This document shows positions 45,213-57,888 of a stretch of 64,000 nt of DNA, one piece after another. The position numbers and the translations under genes are program-made. Each line of letters opens with the position of its first letter. Within the stretch, counting starts at the first letter, position 1. Source of the stretch: Takakia lepidozioides (lineage: Eukaryota > Streptophyta > Takakiopsida > Takakiales > Takakiaceae); contig CM060732.1 in the NCBI GenBank assembly GCA_030704615.1, forward strand, positions 22,382,001 through 22,446,000, written 5' to 3'. The notes under the pieces are model-generated. The model had not been told where the DNA came from, did no database searches, and worked only from the letters and a program-made list of their open reading frames with translations.

Positions 45213-45277
45213 CACCACAGGGGCAGCCCTTCTTGTGTCTCGACCCCCCACCCTCAAGGCAAAGGGCCGCGACATAC
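45213..45277 (-). repeat. Chromovirus LTR end fragment
   Basis: Reads, reversed, as the first 63 or so bases of the LTR at 8350 (TGTCGCGGCCCTTTGCCTTG onwards) with a few changes. It abuts the second gypsy LTR, so that element probably landed in or beside this LTR. Confidence 0.8.
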
Positions 45278-45311
45278 CATGTATTAATTATGATGAGGCC
45301 GGCTTGGAATG

Positions 45312-45631
45312 GACTGCTAGACAATGTACATACATTTCAAATCCTAACTATGACTAAGTTATGTTGTAGGGCACCGCCGCTCTGGGTGAACCGGCCTGCA
45401 AACATGGAAGGGGGACATCTAGAATAAAGGTGGCATATTAAGTAGAGATAGAGGCATTTGCATTGGAATCTTGTGGACATGGTATGTTGTCTTGAGGCAT
45501 AATGTTATCATAACATAATAGTAATGAGACATAAGAAGGTGGATGGAAGCCTAGTACAATACAATGGTAGACTAATCAAGAAGGTGAGTATCTAGAGGTT
45601 TTTTATTCTTGAAATGGAAGATAAGAAGGAA
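45312..45631. repeat. Second copy of the roughly 320-bp direct repeat
   Basis: Same orientation as 39088-39412. The region between the copies (about 6 kb) holds the unknown ORF, palindromes, the kinase-MULE chimera and gypsy pieces. Confidence 0.85.
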
Positions 45632-46284
45632 GAAAATAGACGCAACACGATGGACGTGAATAGATTGATTTTTGTGCAAGGTGGTTGACAGCATGAGATG
45701 TACGACACTATACAAAAACAGTCTAGATGATAAAAGCATGGAGACAATTATGAAGTGAATGCTTCTCGTATTATCATAACACTGAGTCTCACTCATGAAG
45801 CTCTTTCACGCAACAAGTGTTCTGAGACATTGCGATCAAGAGCATTAATTATTCATAGAAGAAAACGGAGCCAGAAATATTAGAGTGAATTTCATCTCAA
45901 AATTTTCTAAAACTTACTTGTAAAAACTGATAATATGTATTCAATGCACTCTACGACATTGGCACAAGATCAATCATCGGATCATTGACCAGCCCATTTT
46001 CTATATGAATCGCTTGATGCATAATGCACAGAGCTCGTTGAATCAAGAGGGGAGGTTTTTCCTATCACGTGGTCTACTGTTGTATTCATAAAAATAGGGT
46101 GAAGTTGTATACAATACTTCAGTTTTCTCATTGAATGGAATTCTAAATTTAGATGGAATGTTGCAAAACAATCTTTCAATATGATATGCAATTAAATGAT
46201 CATATGTGAACTAGACAAAGTAGTTTTCTAGATATAATTGCATAGTAAATTATGTAATTATCCAGTATTTATACAGTTCTAAGT
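45632..46284. other. No gene seen (3' flank of the P450)
   Basis: AT-rich. It would contain the 3' UTR of the minus-strand P450; AATAAA-like words are present but not decisive. Confidence 0.4.
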
Positions 46285-49050
46285 TTATGCTTTATCTAGA
46301 AGATCACTGCTTTCCAGATAAGCCTTCACGGCAGGGCGAGGTGTAGCAGTAGCGAATAGTGGGTTTTTCAAGTGAAGCACAAACCCATTTCCCTCAGTGA
46401 TATCCATGTCTGCAGGGCTCTTTCCTAAAGGGGGTGTCCAGTCAAATGCGTGCAACATGGAAGCTAATGTCAATTGATAGAAGCGAATTGCTAATGACAT
46501 ACCTATGCAAATGCGTCTTCCACCTCCAAATGGAATAAGTTGATCGTCATTGCCCAAAACATTCAAACCAGAGTTCAAAAAACGCTCAGGCATGAATTTG
46601 TTGGGATCTGACCACACTGCAGGATCCCGTTGAATGGCAAAAGTGTTGAAAATGACCGTCGTGTTTGCAGGAATCGTATACCCTGCAAAGTTAGTGACTT
46701 CTTGTGGATTGTATCGAGGAACACCCATTGCGGCACTTGGGTGGAGACGAAATGACTCTTTCATGACTGCCTGCAGTGCGCCACAAGTGAGAATTGTTAG
46801 TGTAAACGTTCATAAACAAAACCCAAAAATGCTAGAAATAGTTACATGCAAGTAGAAGTTGTGATCAGCTCCATATTATCCTCTTTGAACACTTTGGTCA
46901 TATAGTTGAGCTCCAGTTCAAAATTCCGGAGTTCCCCAGGGCCTGCATTAATCTTCCTAGCACTATAGGAGAGGCTCTTTATAAGTTTCTTTGGGGGATC
47001 GAAGCAAGAAAAAATTGCTATCCCTTACTATAGCTCCAGCTATAATGGGGTCCTGGTCAACCAGTTACTAGATGTGTGGATATGTGGGGCGATGAGTTTA
47101 GAAACCACGTTGTTCTAGTTTGTTTTGGTAAGCGTACTCAACCTTTTCTCCCCCACCTTATAAAGAGTTTTTGCATTAGAGGGAGTTTTGGCAGTATCCT
47201 TAAATTTCTGGATTTCATTGTAAAATTATGATACAACAGTCATGAAAACTCTTGACCATGAATAATTTTGAGCTGGTCGACATAAAAACTCATGACCATA
47301 TACACTAGACTAGCCAAATTAATGCACTCATATACAGATGTTGCTTGTCGTATAAGCTTTGTGGCCATAGACCCAGTGCTGATGAGTTTAGGTGGAACAA
47401 AAGAGAATCTATAGATATATTATCTTTAATGTGAGGTAGGGGACTTACCTTGATATAAATAGTCATAATAAGAGACAGAGACATAGGAACTTTTGCACAA
47501 TATTGGAATGTGTAACTATCGTGCATATAATAAATTTTCTAGATGGTTACAAGATATGGACTCTCATCGGGCAGAAACCACATTGATACCTGTAGGTAGG
47601 GCATCTTGGGAAGGTCTAACTCTTTGACATTCTGGTGAACTCCAACCACAACATCAATCTCTTTTTGGAGTTCTTTCATCACGTGCGGATGTCGAATGAG
47701 CTCTATAAGTGTCCACTCCATGGATGCGATCATATTATCAGAGGCCCCAGACTGCATATCCTGTATTCAAATGAGCATAATATTACATTAGCGTACTCTA
47801 GTTCTAATCAGCGCGTCGTGGCATGTCTATCCCCGACTAGTAGAACCAGGTTGTCAGATATTAGTTTCTTTGTTCTTCATACCTATAACTACTCAATGGA
47901 CTCTCCAACTTATTACATTAATTAATCTATATAATATGTAATTGATGTGTCACGTGTGCTTAAAGTGCTCTCATGTTGTCAATGTTATAAACCCAAGGCG
48001 TGAACTTTATCACATTTGACCGCAGCGATAAATTTGCACTTTCAAAATGAAAGATTATTGTGTAATAGATTGGGGACAAAGCTAGAGTGGAGAAAAATAA
48101 CTTACAAAGATGAGAGACATCACGAGTTCATCGGATAAAGAGTTCTCCATAAGTATATCAGTAAAGTCCAACTGATCTGGACTATGGGTGATCGACCTAT
48201 TTGCCTTGGCCTTTCGGTGCTCCTTCAAAATGTAGGAGCCCATCTCATCAATGATCGGCTTTAGCTGTTTTAAGTTGGCCTCATAGCTCTGTAGATCAAA
48301 CCTCCTCAACATTGGAATTAGGTCGCCAATATTGAGCCTCCCAGCCGTACCTATTACTTTCTCAAACAAGTCTTTGAAAATTTCAAGCTTTTCTTGCACT
48401 TGTTTATCAGCTCTGTACAACCGACCAAGCTGGGTCCTGTACATGGTTTCTACATTGAGCCGTTGCAAGGGAGGATGGATCTCAACTACTTCTCCTAGTG
48501 TTTGGGTTGAATCCCAAAAAGACTTTATCAACTCTACAACCCCTTTATACCGCAGATTTGATGACGCATCCAGCCTTGCACTTGTAAAAAGCTCTGTCTT
48601 ACATATTTGACGTAAGTGTCGTAGCTGAGGTGTGTAGACCATGAGTCCCATGGCATTTGGCAAGTACTTGCAAAATGTGTAAAAAATCGTTGAGGCGGGT
48701 CTTGAGGCAAATGCAAGATCGTTGACTTTGAACAGCTCCCTACTCATCTTCGCATTTGAGACCACTAAGACTGGAGTTGTCCCAAAGTGCATGTACATGA
48801 GGCCTCCATATTTTTTCCAAGCAAGTTCAGCCAGGTTTTTATGTGGTTGCACACCCAAAGAAAACAAGTTGCCCACAATTGGCCATGCGGGAGGACCTGG
48901 TGGTAGTTTTTTCTTGCGCACTGACATCTTTAGACAGATGAAACCAAGAATTGTAGCGGCCAGAAGTGATTGCAACATCCACCCAATCCATGCCTTGCTT
49001 GCAACCAACACTGAAATTGCCGCAGGCACTGTAGAATTCCAACTCTCCAT
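46285..49050 (-). CDS. Cytochrome P450 (CYP71 clan), three exons, apparently intact
   Basis: Haem-thiolate monooxygenase, probably ER-anchored and fed by NADPH-P450 reductase; substrate unknown. Exons 49050-48106, 47760-47590 and 46770-46285 join in phase 0 with GT-AG introns (345 and 819 bp) to give about 533 residues, the normal length. The frame extends back to a TTG at 49056, but the first ATG is 49050. Exon 1 has an N-terminal membrane segment (WMLQSLLAATILGFICL), the hinge KKLPPGPPAWPIVGN and the C-helix region LRHLRQIC, without the usual W-x-x-x-R. Exon 2 opens with the I-helix, QSGASDNMIASMEWTLIELI: Asn stands where A-type P450s have the oxygen-activating Thr, as in CYP79 enzymes. Exon 3 has KESFRLHP (ExxR), PERFL and the haem loop FGGGRRICIG. 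The rest is unlike CYP79. Upstream 49.05-49.3 kb is promoter space. Confidence 0.88.
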
Positions 49051-49059
49051 CGCCAAGGG

Positions 49060-51880
49060 TGACTCTCCTGATAATATCCCAGCTTTCTACTCCAAATTTT
49101 CTTTCGAAGCTACATGATCTGAGTTCACAACATACTTTCCGCAAGCCCAAAATTCATCTCTCTTTTCTCTTGTGTCATGTGACGGTTGGACATTTCAAAG
49201 CCCTCATTAATTTGAGAGAACCTAATGCCTCATCGCCATCGCAATGTCCGCACCCATGTTTTTTTATAAAATAAATAAAATGTTATTCTCAGATTGTTCC
49301 AAAAAACTCAACAACATGCAAACCCAACAAAAATAAGTGTACAGGGTGTATATGTGAATCTTTCATTCACTCTAAAGGGGTTACCTTCCTGGGGGTATTT
49401 CTTCAAATCTTTTTCTTTTCCAGATATTAAGTTAAAATAGTCGCAGAATATATCAAATTCCAGAAAAGTTAACATACTTGAAGAATATTTTGGAAGGCAT
49501 ACATGTAGGATAACTCATGCAACTTTTTTTATTTCTTTTTCTTTGCAACTTATGTTTCATTCACACACATGTATTGTGTGCTAATAAAAATATAGTATCT
49601 GTTTTATACTGATTTGTGGGATCTACAACTAGGACAACCAGAAAATATTGGGAAAGATCTTAAAGAAGTCTGATTCGATGAGCCTTCGCTAAATTAGTAT
49701 CTTCTCATGTATCCGTACATGTAAAAGCCATCGTTGTCGGATGAGTATTATTATTTTTAATACCAGCCAGGTCCTGATATTGAATTTTTTTTATTTTTTA
49801 ATACCAAGTTGGCCAATATTCGTCGGTTTCCAATAAAAGCATTTCTCGATTTGTGGATGGTTGTCAACTCGACTGGTATTCCAATGATAATGCTAACTGG
49901 TTACCAACCCAGATAAATATAATTTAAACTACGAACTAAAAAATAAAAGATGTTTTACCTTAAATTTCTATTTTTTAAATAAAAATTATATTCATACTTT
50001 GTTTCCAAAAGAAAATAAATTATGTATTATAAACTCGTCTCCATTTCCACAGATAGACTCGCAGTTCTCATCCTGATAGCCAATTAGCAATAGCTTCTCC
50101 CTCTTCTTGCCTCATCAGATTCGCCCCTGCTCTCTCCTTCCCTCCCGGCCACCTCCAAGCACCCTCTCCAGCCTTCGGCTTCCCTGTTTTCCGTTCTCTC
50201 CACTGTCGTAGATCTAGACCTACTTTCGTTACTGTTAATGGATTCTTTGAAGCAATGTAAGTCTACAAGGTTTTCGATAAGGCTTCAAGCCCATGTCGGT
50301 TCATAATGTCGTTTATACGAGAGTCCACTCTCAGGTTATGGTCCTAGAGTTATCCAGCACGGTCCTCGTGAGTTAAGCCTTATGGCAGCATGCGGGCACT
50401 TCAAGGGTTTTAATTTTTTGCCCTTCAAATAATCAAGTAATAAAGTTCTCAGGGCTCCATCCCTGTTTCACCAAGAATTTTTTTTAAAAGAAATAAAAAA
50501 TAATAATGTAGCTAAAGCGAGTCGGCCTTTTGCATTACATATGCATATTTATAGGTATGTGCAAAATCCGGTTAGAATTTATCTACAAGCTTCAAAATGC
50601 TCATATTTGCAACGAGGTCCTCAATTCTCGTTGATCATATTGCATTCCCAGGACAGACAAAAAATCTTTCACCCAAGAGAGGCAGCCCACCAAGGTAGGA
50701 CATGGTGGGGTAAAGATTGAAGAGGATGTGGCGGTGATTGGGGCTGCACATACCGATGTCCATCCGCCCAAAATTGGTTAATAGTTTTACTTAATACGTA
50801 TACCTTGTACATGGTCCTTGCTTTTGCCCCTAATCCAGGTATTGTTGGGGTGTTCCCTTCAATGCCAATACTAGCCTAGATAGGGTATTGATTTTGGAAG
50901 TGCCAATAGTAACAAGAAGGTCCGGTTCTTAATCTTAAAAATACTTACCAGCTAGGTCGGTATTTTGTTACTTGGGACAATACCCTATCTACCATTCCAA
51001 CATTGGTGTCCACCCTTCCCAACGGAAGGCAATAATTGTTGGGGATAAATTGACACTATAAATTACATGTGTTGTGGCACGACTCTTCCCACCTCTATCA
51101 AATAAACAAGATTAAATAAACAATAGACAAACCAAGTAAACGTTTGCAGTTTTTGGTTGGTTTGATTTGGATTCTCTTTCAATTGTATTCTATGATCTAA
51201 ATATTTCTTAACATGAAAATGTAGCATCAGAATGATACATTTGTGAATTTGTTGGCTTGCCCCTAGGCAGAGTATACGCAAGTGGTTTCTCCTCCTTGTC
51301 ACAAGACCAATGTTTTTGTTGGATGATTGTCATTCATTGTCACATCCATTTTGGAACGCATGCAGTGACATAAGAGAGTTATTTTTTCTTCGTTGCATTA
51401 GCTGAGGGTTGCTGGGTTGTTTTTTGAGGTGTTTATTGGCTCCTCCCCATGGAGCGACCGCTCATAGGTAGTTTTCTCCTAACTTACCTTCCCAGTTAAT
51501 ACCTATTTATCAAGATCATACCTTTCCCAATAAATACAACTATAATTGATAGGAACAACATTATGATAGGTACCCATCAAACATGACTCAATGGTATAAA
51601 TATCCTTCCAGAAGGTAATAAACATATTTGTTTGGATTTCTTATAAACTTTAAAAAATGATAAGAACAATCTTCCGGAGGGTACACCAACATGTTTGGAT
51701 TGAGCAATTTTATCGGGATAACCTTCTGGTAGGTACCCATCAAAACATAATGGAATTTTCCATTATGAGTTGGAAAGGTAGAGCCAACTGATGGGCACAA
51801 TAATGTTGTGACACGTATAGCATAAGAGAATCCAGTGGCCCAAGCTGCTGGATCATGCGCTTTTGCTTTTACTGAGTATG
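49060..51880. other. No gene seen
   Basis: AT-rich, non-coding. It includes a pyrimidine-rich stretch (50080-50215) and, at about 50845-51050, an imperfect inverted repeat described separately. ORFs at 51063-51302 and 51588-51800 (minus) have no recognisable domain. Confidence 0.45.
50845..51055. repeat. Foldback (MITE-like) inverted repeat
   Basis: TAGATAGGGTATTG near 50878 is matched by its exact reverse complement CAATACCCTATCTA near 50980. ATTGTTGGGG occurs in direct orientation on both outer sides. Small non-coding foldback element, tentative. Confidence 0.45.
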
Positions 51881-51989
51881 AAGTTGTGGCACCTCAGCAT
51901 GAGGAGCACAGTGAGTTACTTGATTGCAACTCTTTGAGACGGACACATTGAGCTCCAACAAAGTTCAACGATTACTATATGAGCAACCG

Positions 51990-53000
51990 AGTCAACTCTA
52001 AATTTGCTAGGATTGTTGTGTCAAAGGACATCCCTGACGAACCAAGAAACTATGAAGAAGCAATTTGGCCAGCAATGCAAAGAGTGGAAGGAAGCCATGG
52101 TGGATGAGTACAAATCACTCCTAAACAATAATGTTTGGGTGCTTGCTGACCTGCCACTTGGTAGAAAGCAATCAAGTCTAAGTGGTCTTTAATGTGAAAA
52201 CCAAGTCAGATGGTTCAATTGCGAGGTACAAAGCACGATTGGTGGCAAAGGGCTACTCGCAGCAGTATGGGATTGACTGTGAAGATACATTTCTCTCCGC
52301 GCAACATATGCACATCATCCAGTTTGACATAAAAATGGTCTTTTTGTATGGGAATCTGGAGGAAGAGATTTGTAGCTCAAGAAAAGCCTTTACAAGCTGA
52401 AACAAGCTTGTCGGGTTTGGAACAAGCGATTCAACGAGTTCCTTGTTGGGTACGATCTAGAGCCCACTACTGCACATCATTGTGTGTATTCCAATAAGAA
52501 GGCACCGCTTATGATAACCACGATATTTGTCGATGACGCGGGCCTTGTACGTAGCCTTAACACTGTTCGGATGTGGGACATGATTGAGTTCATTAGGAAC
52601 GAATTTAAGGTCATTGTGAGCGATGCGGATCATGTCTATATTGTAGGTCTATACATAATCTGAGATAGGCATCTACAGATTCTTTGGATTGACCAAGCTA
52701 GGTACGTCATAAGCATCTTGAAGCGATATGGCTTTGAGAACGCAACGCTAGTACCAACCTTTGCGGATCCAAATGCCACCTTGACGTGCGTGGGAGCGAT
52801 GAGGAGCAAATAATTGAAACTGGTTTCCCATATTCCGAAGCTGTATGGAAGGTTGATGTTGCAGATGGCCGGCACACAACCAGATAGCCAAATTTAAAAG
52901 CAAGCCACAACACATGCATTATACTGTCGTTAGAAGAATCTTTTGTTATTTGTGGGCACCCATTCACTACAGTCTACGCTACAATGGGCCCCAATGGAGG
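51990..53000 (+). mobile_element. Ty1/copia polymerase fragment
   Basis: Broken frames in order: EWKEAMVDEYKSLLNNNVWV (52080-52140), WVFNVKTKSDGSIARYKARL-like, VAKGYSQQYGIDCEDTF, IIQFDIKMVFLYGNLEEEIC (to about 52375), KLKQACRVWNKRFNEFL (about 52395-52445), then TIFVDDAGLV, the FVDD form of the copia YVDD catalytic motif (about 52527). RNase H-like remnants may extend to about 53.3 kb. Integrase, gag and LTRs were not found. The many frame breaks mark an old copy. Confidence 0.78.
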
Positions 53001-53449
53001 GGCCAACGATAAAACCCTATTTGAACTAATTCTGGACTTTGGCTTAAATCCGGATCAAACTTAATATATTACTGAATTAATTCAAATATTAATAAATTAT
53101 GGTGTAATGTGTGAATGAACTTTGTGAAATTATAGGTGATGTCATACTTGCTTCGAAATGTGTCATATAAGAGGTCCAGTTGACATTGAAGTGCTTTGTG
53201 GTTGCAGTACTCAACAATTCATGAAACGTCCAGTGGGAAGTCGAATGATGTCATATATTACATTATTATGCGATAACAAATGTGTCGCATCGAACATCAG
53301 GCAAACTCCTACTCTACCATACTCGACACAACTTGCTAATTTTAATTGAATCTTCATGTCAAGCACATTCATAGACAACACCATTGGAATGATGTTTTGG
53401 GAGTAACAAGGGCAGTAAAATATTAAAATAGCATGAAACATTAGGAAGA

Positions 53450-54990
53450 GGTAACAGGTTAGCACAACAAGGTTTGGGTTTACGGGGTTTGGATTTATGG
53501 TACAAAGGGACAAACAAATATGGAAGACTCACACTCGCTCGAATTAATAAATGTAAGGGGAATTTGATATCCCTGTAATCCTTCTATCGTACCTTATCCA
53601 ACAAAAGAAAATAACAAAAGAGCATGAAACATTGAAAAGAAGGTAACATGGTAGTATAATAAGGTTTGAGTGTAACTAGGGTAGTACATTAAGCTTTTTG
53701 GTTTATGGTAAGGATAATGGCTTAGGGTAAGGGTAAGGCTTAGGGTTAGGGGAAGGGTAAGGGTTTAGGAGTAATGGTAAAGGTAAGGTTAAGGGTTTTG
53801 GGGGGTTTTTGGTTTTGGGTTTAAGGTACAAATGGACAAACAATTATGGAAGACTCGCACTCGCTAGAACTTAGTGTGTGTTAGTAGGGTAGAAAATAAA
53901 TAAAAAATGGAGAAACAAATATTATGGAAGAGTCATTGAGACGGACAAGTATTTAAATTAAAGACTCATCCTTGAAACTTGGTATTAAGATACATAGAAA
54001 TGAAACTATGCAAAGGTAAGTGCATGTCAAAAACTAGCGCAAAAATGAAGGGAGAAGACATTTGGATAACCATAATGGTTATGGTTTATGATATGGATAG
54101 TTCATTCCCATTTGTAAAGGGAAGGGTAAGGGTTTAGGGTAATTGCTTAAGAGTAAAGGTTTAGGGTTTCCGGTGAGGGTTTAGGGCAAAGGGTTTAGGG
54201 TTTGGTTTAAGGTACAAATGGACAAACAAACATGAAAGACTCGCATTCGCTAGAACTTAGTGTGTGTTAGTAGGGTACAAAAAAAATTTAGATAACCAAG
54301 ACATTTGGATAACCATAATGGTTATGGTTATGGTTATGGTATGAATAGTTCATTCCCATTTGTAAAGGGAAGGGTAAGGGTTTAGGGGTAATGGCTTAAG
54401 GGTAAAGTTTTAGGGTTTTAGGGTAAGAGTTGAGGGTAGGGGTTTTGGGTTTGGGTTTAAGATACAAATGGACAAACAAATGTGGAAGACTTGCACTCGC
54501 TAGAACTTAGTGTTGTTAGTAGGGTAGAAAATAAAATAAAAATGGAGAAACAAAATATTATGGAAGTTTAGTCATTGTATCGGACAAGTATTTAAATTAA
54601 AGACTCGTCCTTGGAACCTGGTATTAAGATACTTAGAAAACAAACTATGCAAATGTAAGTGCATGGCAATCGAAAACAAAGGAAAAAAGTAGCGCCAAAA
54701 TGAAGGGAGAAGACATTTGAATAACCATAATAGTTATGGTTATGGTTATGGTATGGATAGTTCATTCCTATTTGTAAAGGGAAGGGTAAGGGTTTAGGGT
54801 TTGGCTTTCATGCACAGACTCGCACTCGCTCGAACTTAGTATGTGTTAGTAGGGTAGAAAATAAAATAAAAATGGAGAAACAAATGTTATGAAAGAGTCA
54901 TTGAAACGGAAAGTATTTTAGTCAAAGACTCGTCCTTGGAACCTGGTATTAAGATACGTAGAAACAAACTATAAAAATGGCAAGTGCATG
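53450..54990. repeat. Tandem array with telomere-like TTTAGGG runs
   Basis: Large units alternate AAGGGAAGGGTAAGGGTTTA-type sequence, GGTTTAAGGTACAAATGGAC, AAGACTCGCACTCGCTAGAA and AGAAGACATTTGGATAACC. Copies of GACTCGCACTCGCT occur near 53527, 53850, 54238 (variant), 54490 (variant) and 54817. Unit length varies from about 250 to 390 bp. (TTTAGGG)-like words, the plant telomere unit, are scattered and degenerate. No gene. Confidence 0.82.
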
Positions 54991-55029
54991 TCAATCCAGA
55001 GCAAGGGAAAAGAATAATGCAAGAACGAA

Positions 55030-55430
55030 GGGAGAAGACATTTGGATCATCACCGAGAGGAACATGTGCCAAAAATAGGAACGCACGCTGCCCATCCAAA
55101 AATAGCAAAAACACAGTTGAAAGTATGTCCCCCTATGAGATTTGGAAAGAAATGATGTTTATAACGACCGCGGACGCCGGAAAGTGCATAGTGCTCGTGG
55201 GACAAATAGAAAAAAATATGAGAGAGATTAAAAAGTCAGAGCCCAAAATAAAAACTATGAGAAATGAAATGATCCAATGAATTGGTGCTCTATAATGTCG
55301 CGGGAAGCTCCTAGTGTTTATGGGACAAAATGGAAGAGAACATGAGAGAGGAAATAAAATCAGAGCCAAAAATTAAAAGTATGAGAAATGAAATGAAATG
55401 AAATGAAATGGTGCTTTATAACGTCCGCAG
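55030..55430. repeat. Tandem duplication (about 115-120 bp) and GAAAT microsatellite
   Basis: Three related blocks share GTGCTxTATAA(C/T)G, GGAAG(C/T), GGGACAAA and ATGAGAAATGAAATG. The last ends in four ATGAA repeats at about 55386-55410. Confidence 0.65.
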
Positions 55431-55434
55431 ATAG

Positions 55435-56190
55435 GTCATAGAGCTTAGGGAAGAAAATGGGGGAAAACCTGAGAGATGAAACTTAACGAGTGGCAAATTG
55501 AAAACTATGGCAAGAGTGATTGGCTAAGGGTCCTCTTAGTGGAAGACTTCAGTGAGAGACTTGGTTCTGCGGAAGCAATGGTTCTGCGGAAGCAAGTGCA
55601 ATCATTGAGAGAATGACTCAAATTGGCCTACTTTTTTTTGTAAAAAAAAAAAACTTGGATGGAATGTAATGTGAATTGTGTTCCTGCCAGCCTTTTTTTT
55701 TGTGAACTGTATGTTTTCTAGGCCAAACTCCCCCACAGTTTTTTTTTTTTTCGTGAACAGTAAATATAGAAGGCCAGAGTCGACCACACACGGATCAATG
55801 ATTGCAAACGTCCACTGGACATTCGAGGTTGAGTGCGACAATAGAAGACAACAAAAAGGAGCCCCCGACGTAAACAACAAGTGCCATCAAGACAAAGAGA
55901 AATTTATTTTTTATATCGAAGTACCAAAATTGACCTCAACATTATGTCCTTCAACTGCGACTCTTTCACAAGACTCACTTTCTGATTGAAGATTCGCCTC
56001 CTCTAAATTTGCACCTGCCTTCTCTGCTTCCGCAGTGGTAATTCTCTTAGTGCTATTCCTTGTCGAATTTTTCCGTGGCGGCATTGTTCATATGTCTGAG
56101 CTCACGTGGATCCATTGAGGAGGATCCAATGGGTTTATTTCCAGACTTTTGACCAACAGTCCCTATACATGTCCACGTCAGATGGATTAC
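55435..56190. other. No intact gene; tail of the unknown minus-strand gene
   Basis: Contains A- and T-rich runs at 55630-55760. The right-hand part (about 56020-56190), read on the minus strand, seems to continue the unknown protein (VDMYRDCWSKVWK) but is interrupted by stops. Confidence 0.4.
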
Positions 56191-56191
56191 C

Positions 56192-56960
56192 TCATTTTTT
56201 TGGTCTCCACCACTCCACCCTCACTTTCTTAAAATTACAATCCCCCCTTTCACGGATCACATCAGATATTGCCACCCCCATCCAAACCGGGCACGTCCTT
56301 GGGTCATGAGGGCGAACTAGCACAAAAAACCCTTCCTCAATATCCTTGAACGGATTCAAGGGTATTCTCGGACGCTCACACCTCGGGCCACAGTAAGGTT
56401 CTGGAATTTCTTCTTCTTCTGCCATATCATCCTCTGTCTGTGGCTGGATTCCATCTCTCCAATATTGGTTCTTCGACCATCTTGTTTTCGGCCAGAAACC
56501 CTCAAGAAGGTCAATATTCTCAGGAGTCTCCGGTATTGGCTTATCCAGTTCGGCGAGAATGTTTTCCCAGTATTGACCTTATTGTTCCATTATAGCTTTG
56601 TAATGATCATCAAGCAACATCCCTTTCGTCCAAAAATCCCTATGTAATTTTTTATTCCATTTTTATGAAGGACTGTTTTTCTGAGGAGTCGTCTCCGTCT
56701 CCCCAGATCGGAGTTCTTGGAACGGCAAACGGGTCACCTTTCAGGGAGTTTGGGAGTCCCGTCAGGCTTCGACTTCCACATCTTCATGCTGGTGTTCTTT
56801 GGAAGCCAATCTGAATCAGTAGCTGATTTCTTGTACTTCATTACGGGCCAACCCTCTGCATCTACAAAAAACCGGAACACGTGCATCTCGGAAGTCCTAA
56901 TCAACGCTTCATTTCCATCTAGAATACAACCCTTTACAAACTTCTTAAAGCCGGGAACCT
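56192..56960 (-). pseudogene. Unrecognised protein, probably transposon-encoded, broken
   Basis: Reading leftwards, one piece (about 56960-56730) gives KKFVKGCILDGNEALIRTSE, MHVFRFFVDAEGWPVMKYKK and ATDSDWLPKNTS and ends in a stop. After a gap a second open piece (about 56575-56192) gives QYWENILAELDKPIPETPEN, LLEGFWPKTRWSKNQYWRDG, IPEPYCGPRCERPRIPLNPF, GFFVLVRPHDPRTCPVWMGV and KKVRVEWWRPKK. The FVLVRP...VWMGVAISDV stretch could be a small beta-barrel reader-like domain, but I cannot assign a family. Stops between and after the pieces mark a relic. Confidence 0.45.
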
Positions 56961-57003
56961 CCTGAATAATCTATGGAATAAACTACAGATCTTGTGAAAT
57001 CAT

Positions 57004-57886
57004 TGATAACGGCTAAGTATGATACAGCTACGAGGGCCAGATAGCGAGAGTCACGATGGGACATACCAGGTAGTGATTGGTTTACACTATCTAGTCACAG
57101 GCAGAAAAGGCTCAGTGCGCGGCACTTAGCAAACGGCGGAACAAGGGGACACTACCACGGGAGCAGTAGTGGGTAGTGTAGCAGCAGTGGGCCGTGAACC
57201 ACGATATCACACGGCCACGGTAGCATAGGCTTTACTAATAGAGGAAGTAGTGAAGGACCGTGGACCGTGTACCACTATGGCACACGACCAAAAGTCACGA
57301 CCACTACCATGAGCCACTTTTTGGCAAACCCTTTAGGTTGCGTAGGCAGTTAGGCAACGGTCATTAACGACTGCAGGCTGTAACGGTTCTTTCAAGCATA
57401 GTATAAAAGGGCTGCATGCAACTTAGAAGGTATCAGTGATCAGTGTGTATCCAGTGGACTCAGAGTAATTCGATGTGTACTTATGGGATGAACTCTGAAG
57501 TAAAGCCATGCTATTCCAAGTATCTCTGTGTAGAGTGAACGTGAGATAGAGAGAATGTGCATTATGAGAGAACGTGAGATAGTGAGAATGTGTATCATCT
57601 CAGAATAGATCTTGTTGTCTTGAATACTGTATGATTGTATGAACAAAGAGGCTCCAGCCTTTCCGACAAGACCTTTTAGCTGATGAGACTGCGGGTTGGA
57701 CTTAATTAATATGATTAAGCAACCTGCTGAGATGTTGATTCATACGACTAGCAGGGGTTAGCTATCTTTCAAACAATTACTCTGTAATCGTTTCAGAAGG
57801 CATACCGTCGGACAACCTCTGTTGCATGTCTTGGGAAATGGGAGTTGAGAGCCTATTTTGTCTAAGTCATAAACCAGCGGTTAACA
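57004..57886 (+). repeat. 5' LTR of a third gypsy element
   Basis: Bounded by TGATAACGG and CGGTTAACA, imperfect inverted ends. It has a TATA box (TATAAAAG) at about 57401 and CACTAC/GTAGTG-rich repeats at 57150-57310. It is followed directly by a primer site. The 3' LTR lies beyond the window. Confidence 0.7.
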
Positions 57887-57888
57887 TT

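Noticed and set aside
53700-54800. True chromosome end
   Set aside because: The telomere-like words are degenerate and embedded in other sequence, and transposons and genes continue on both sides.
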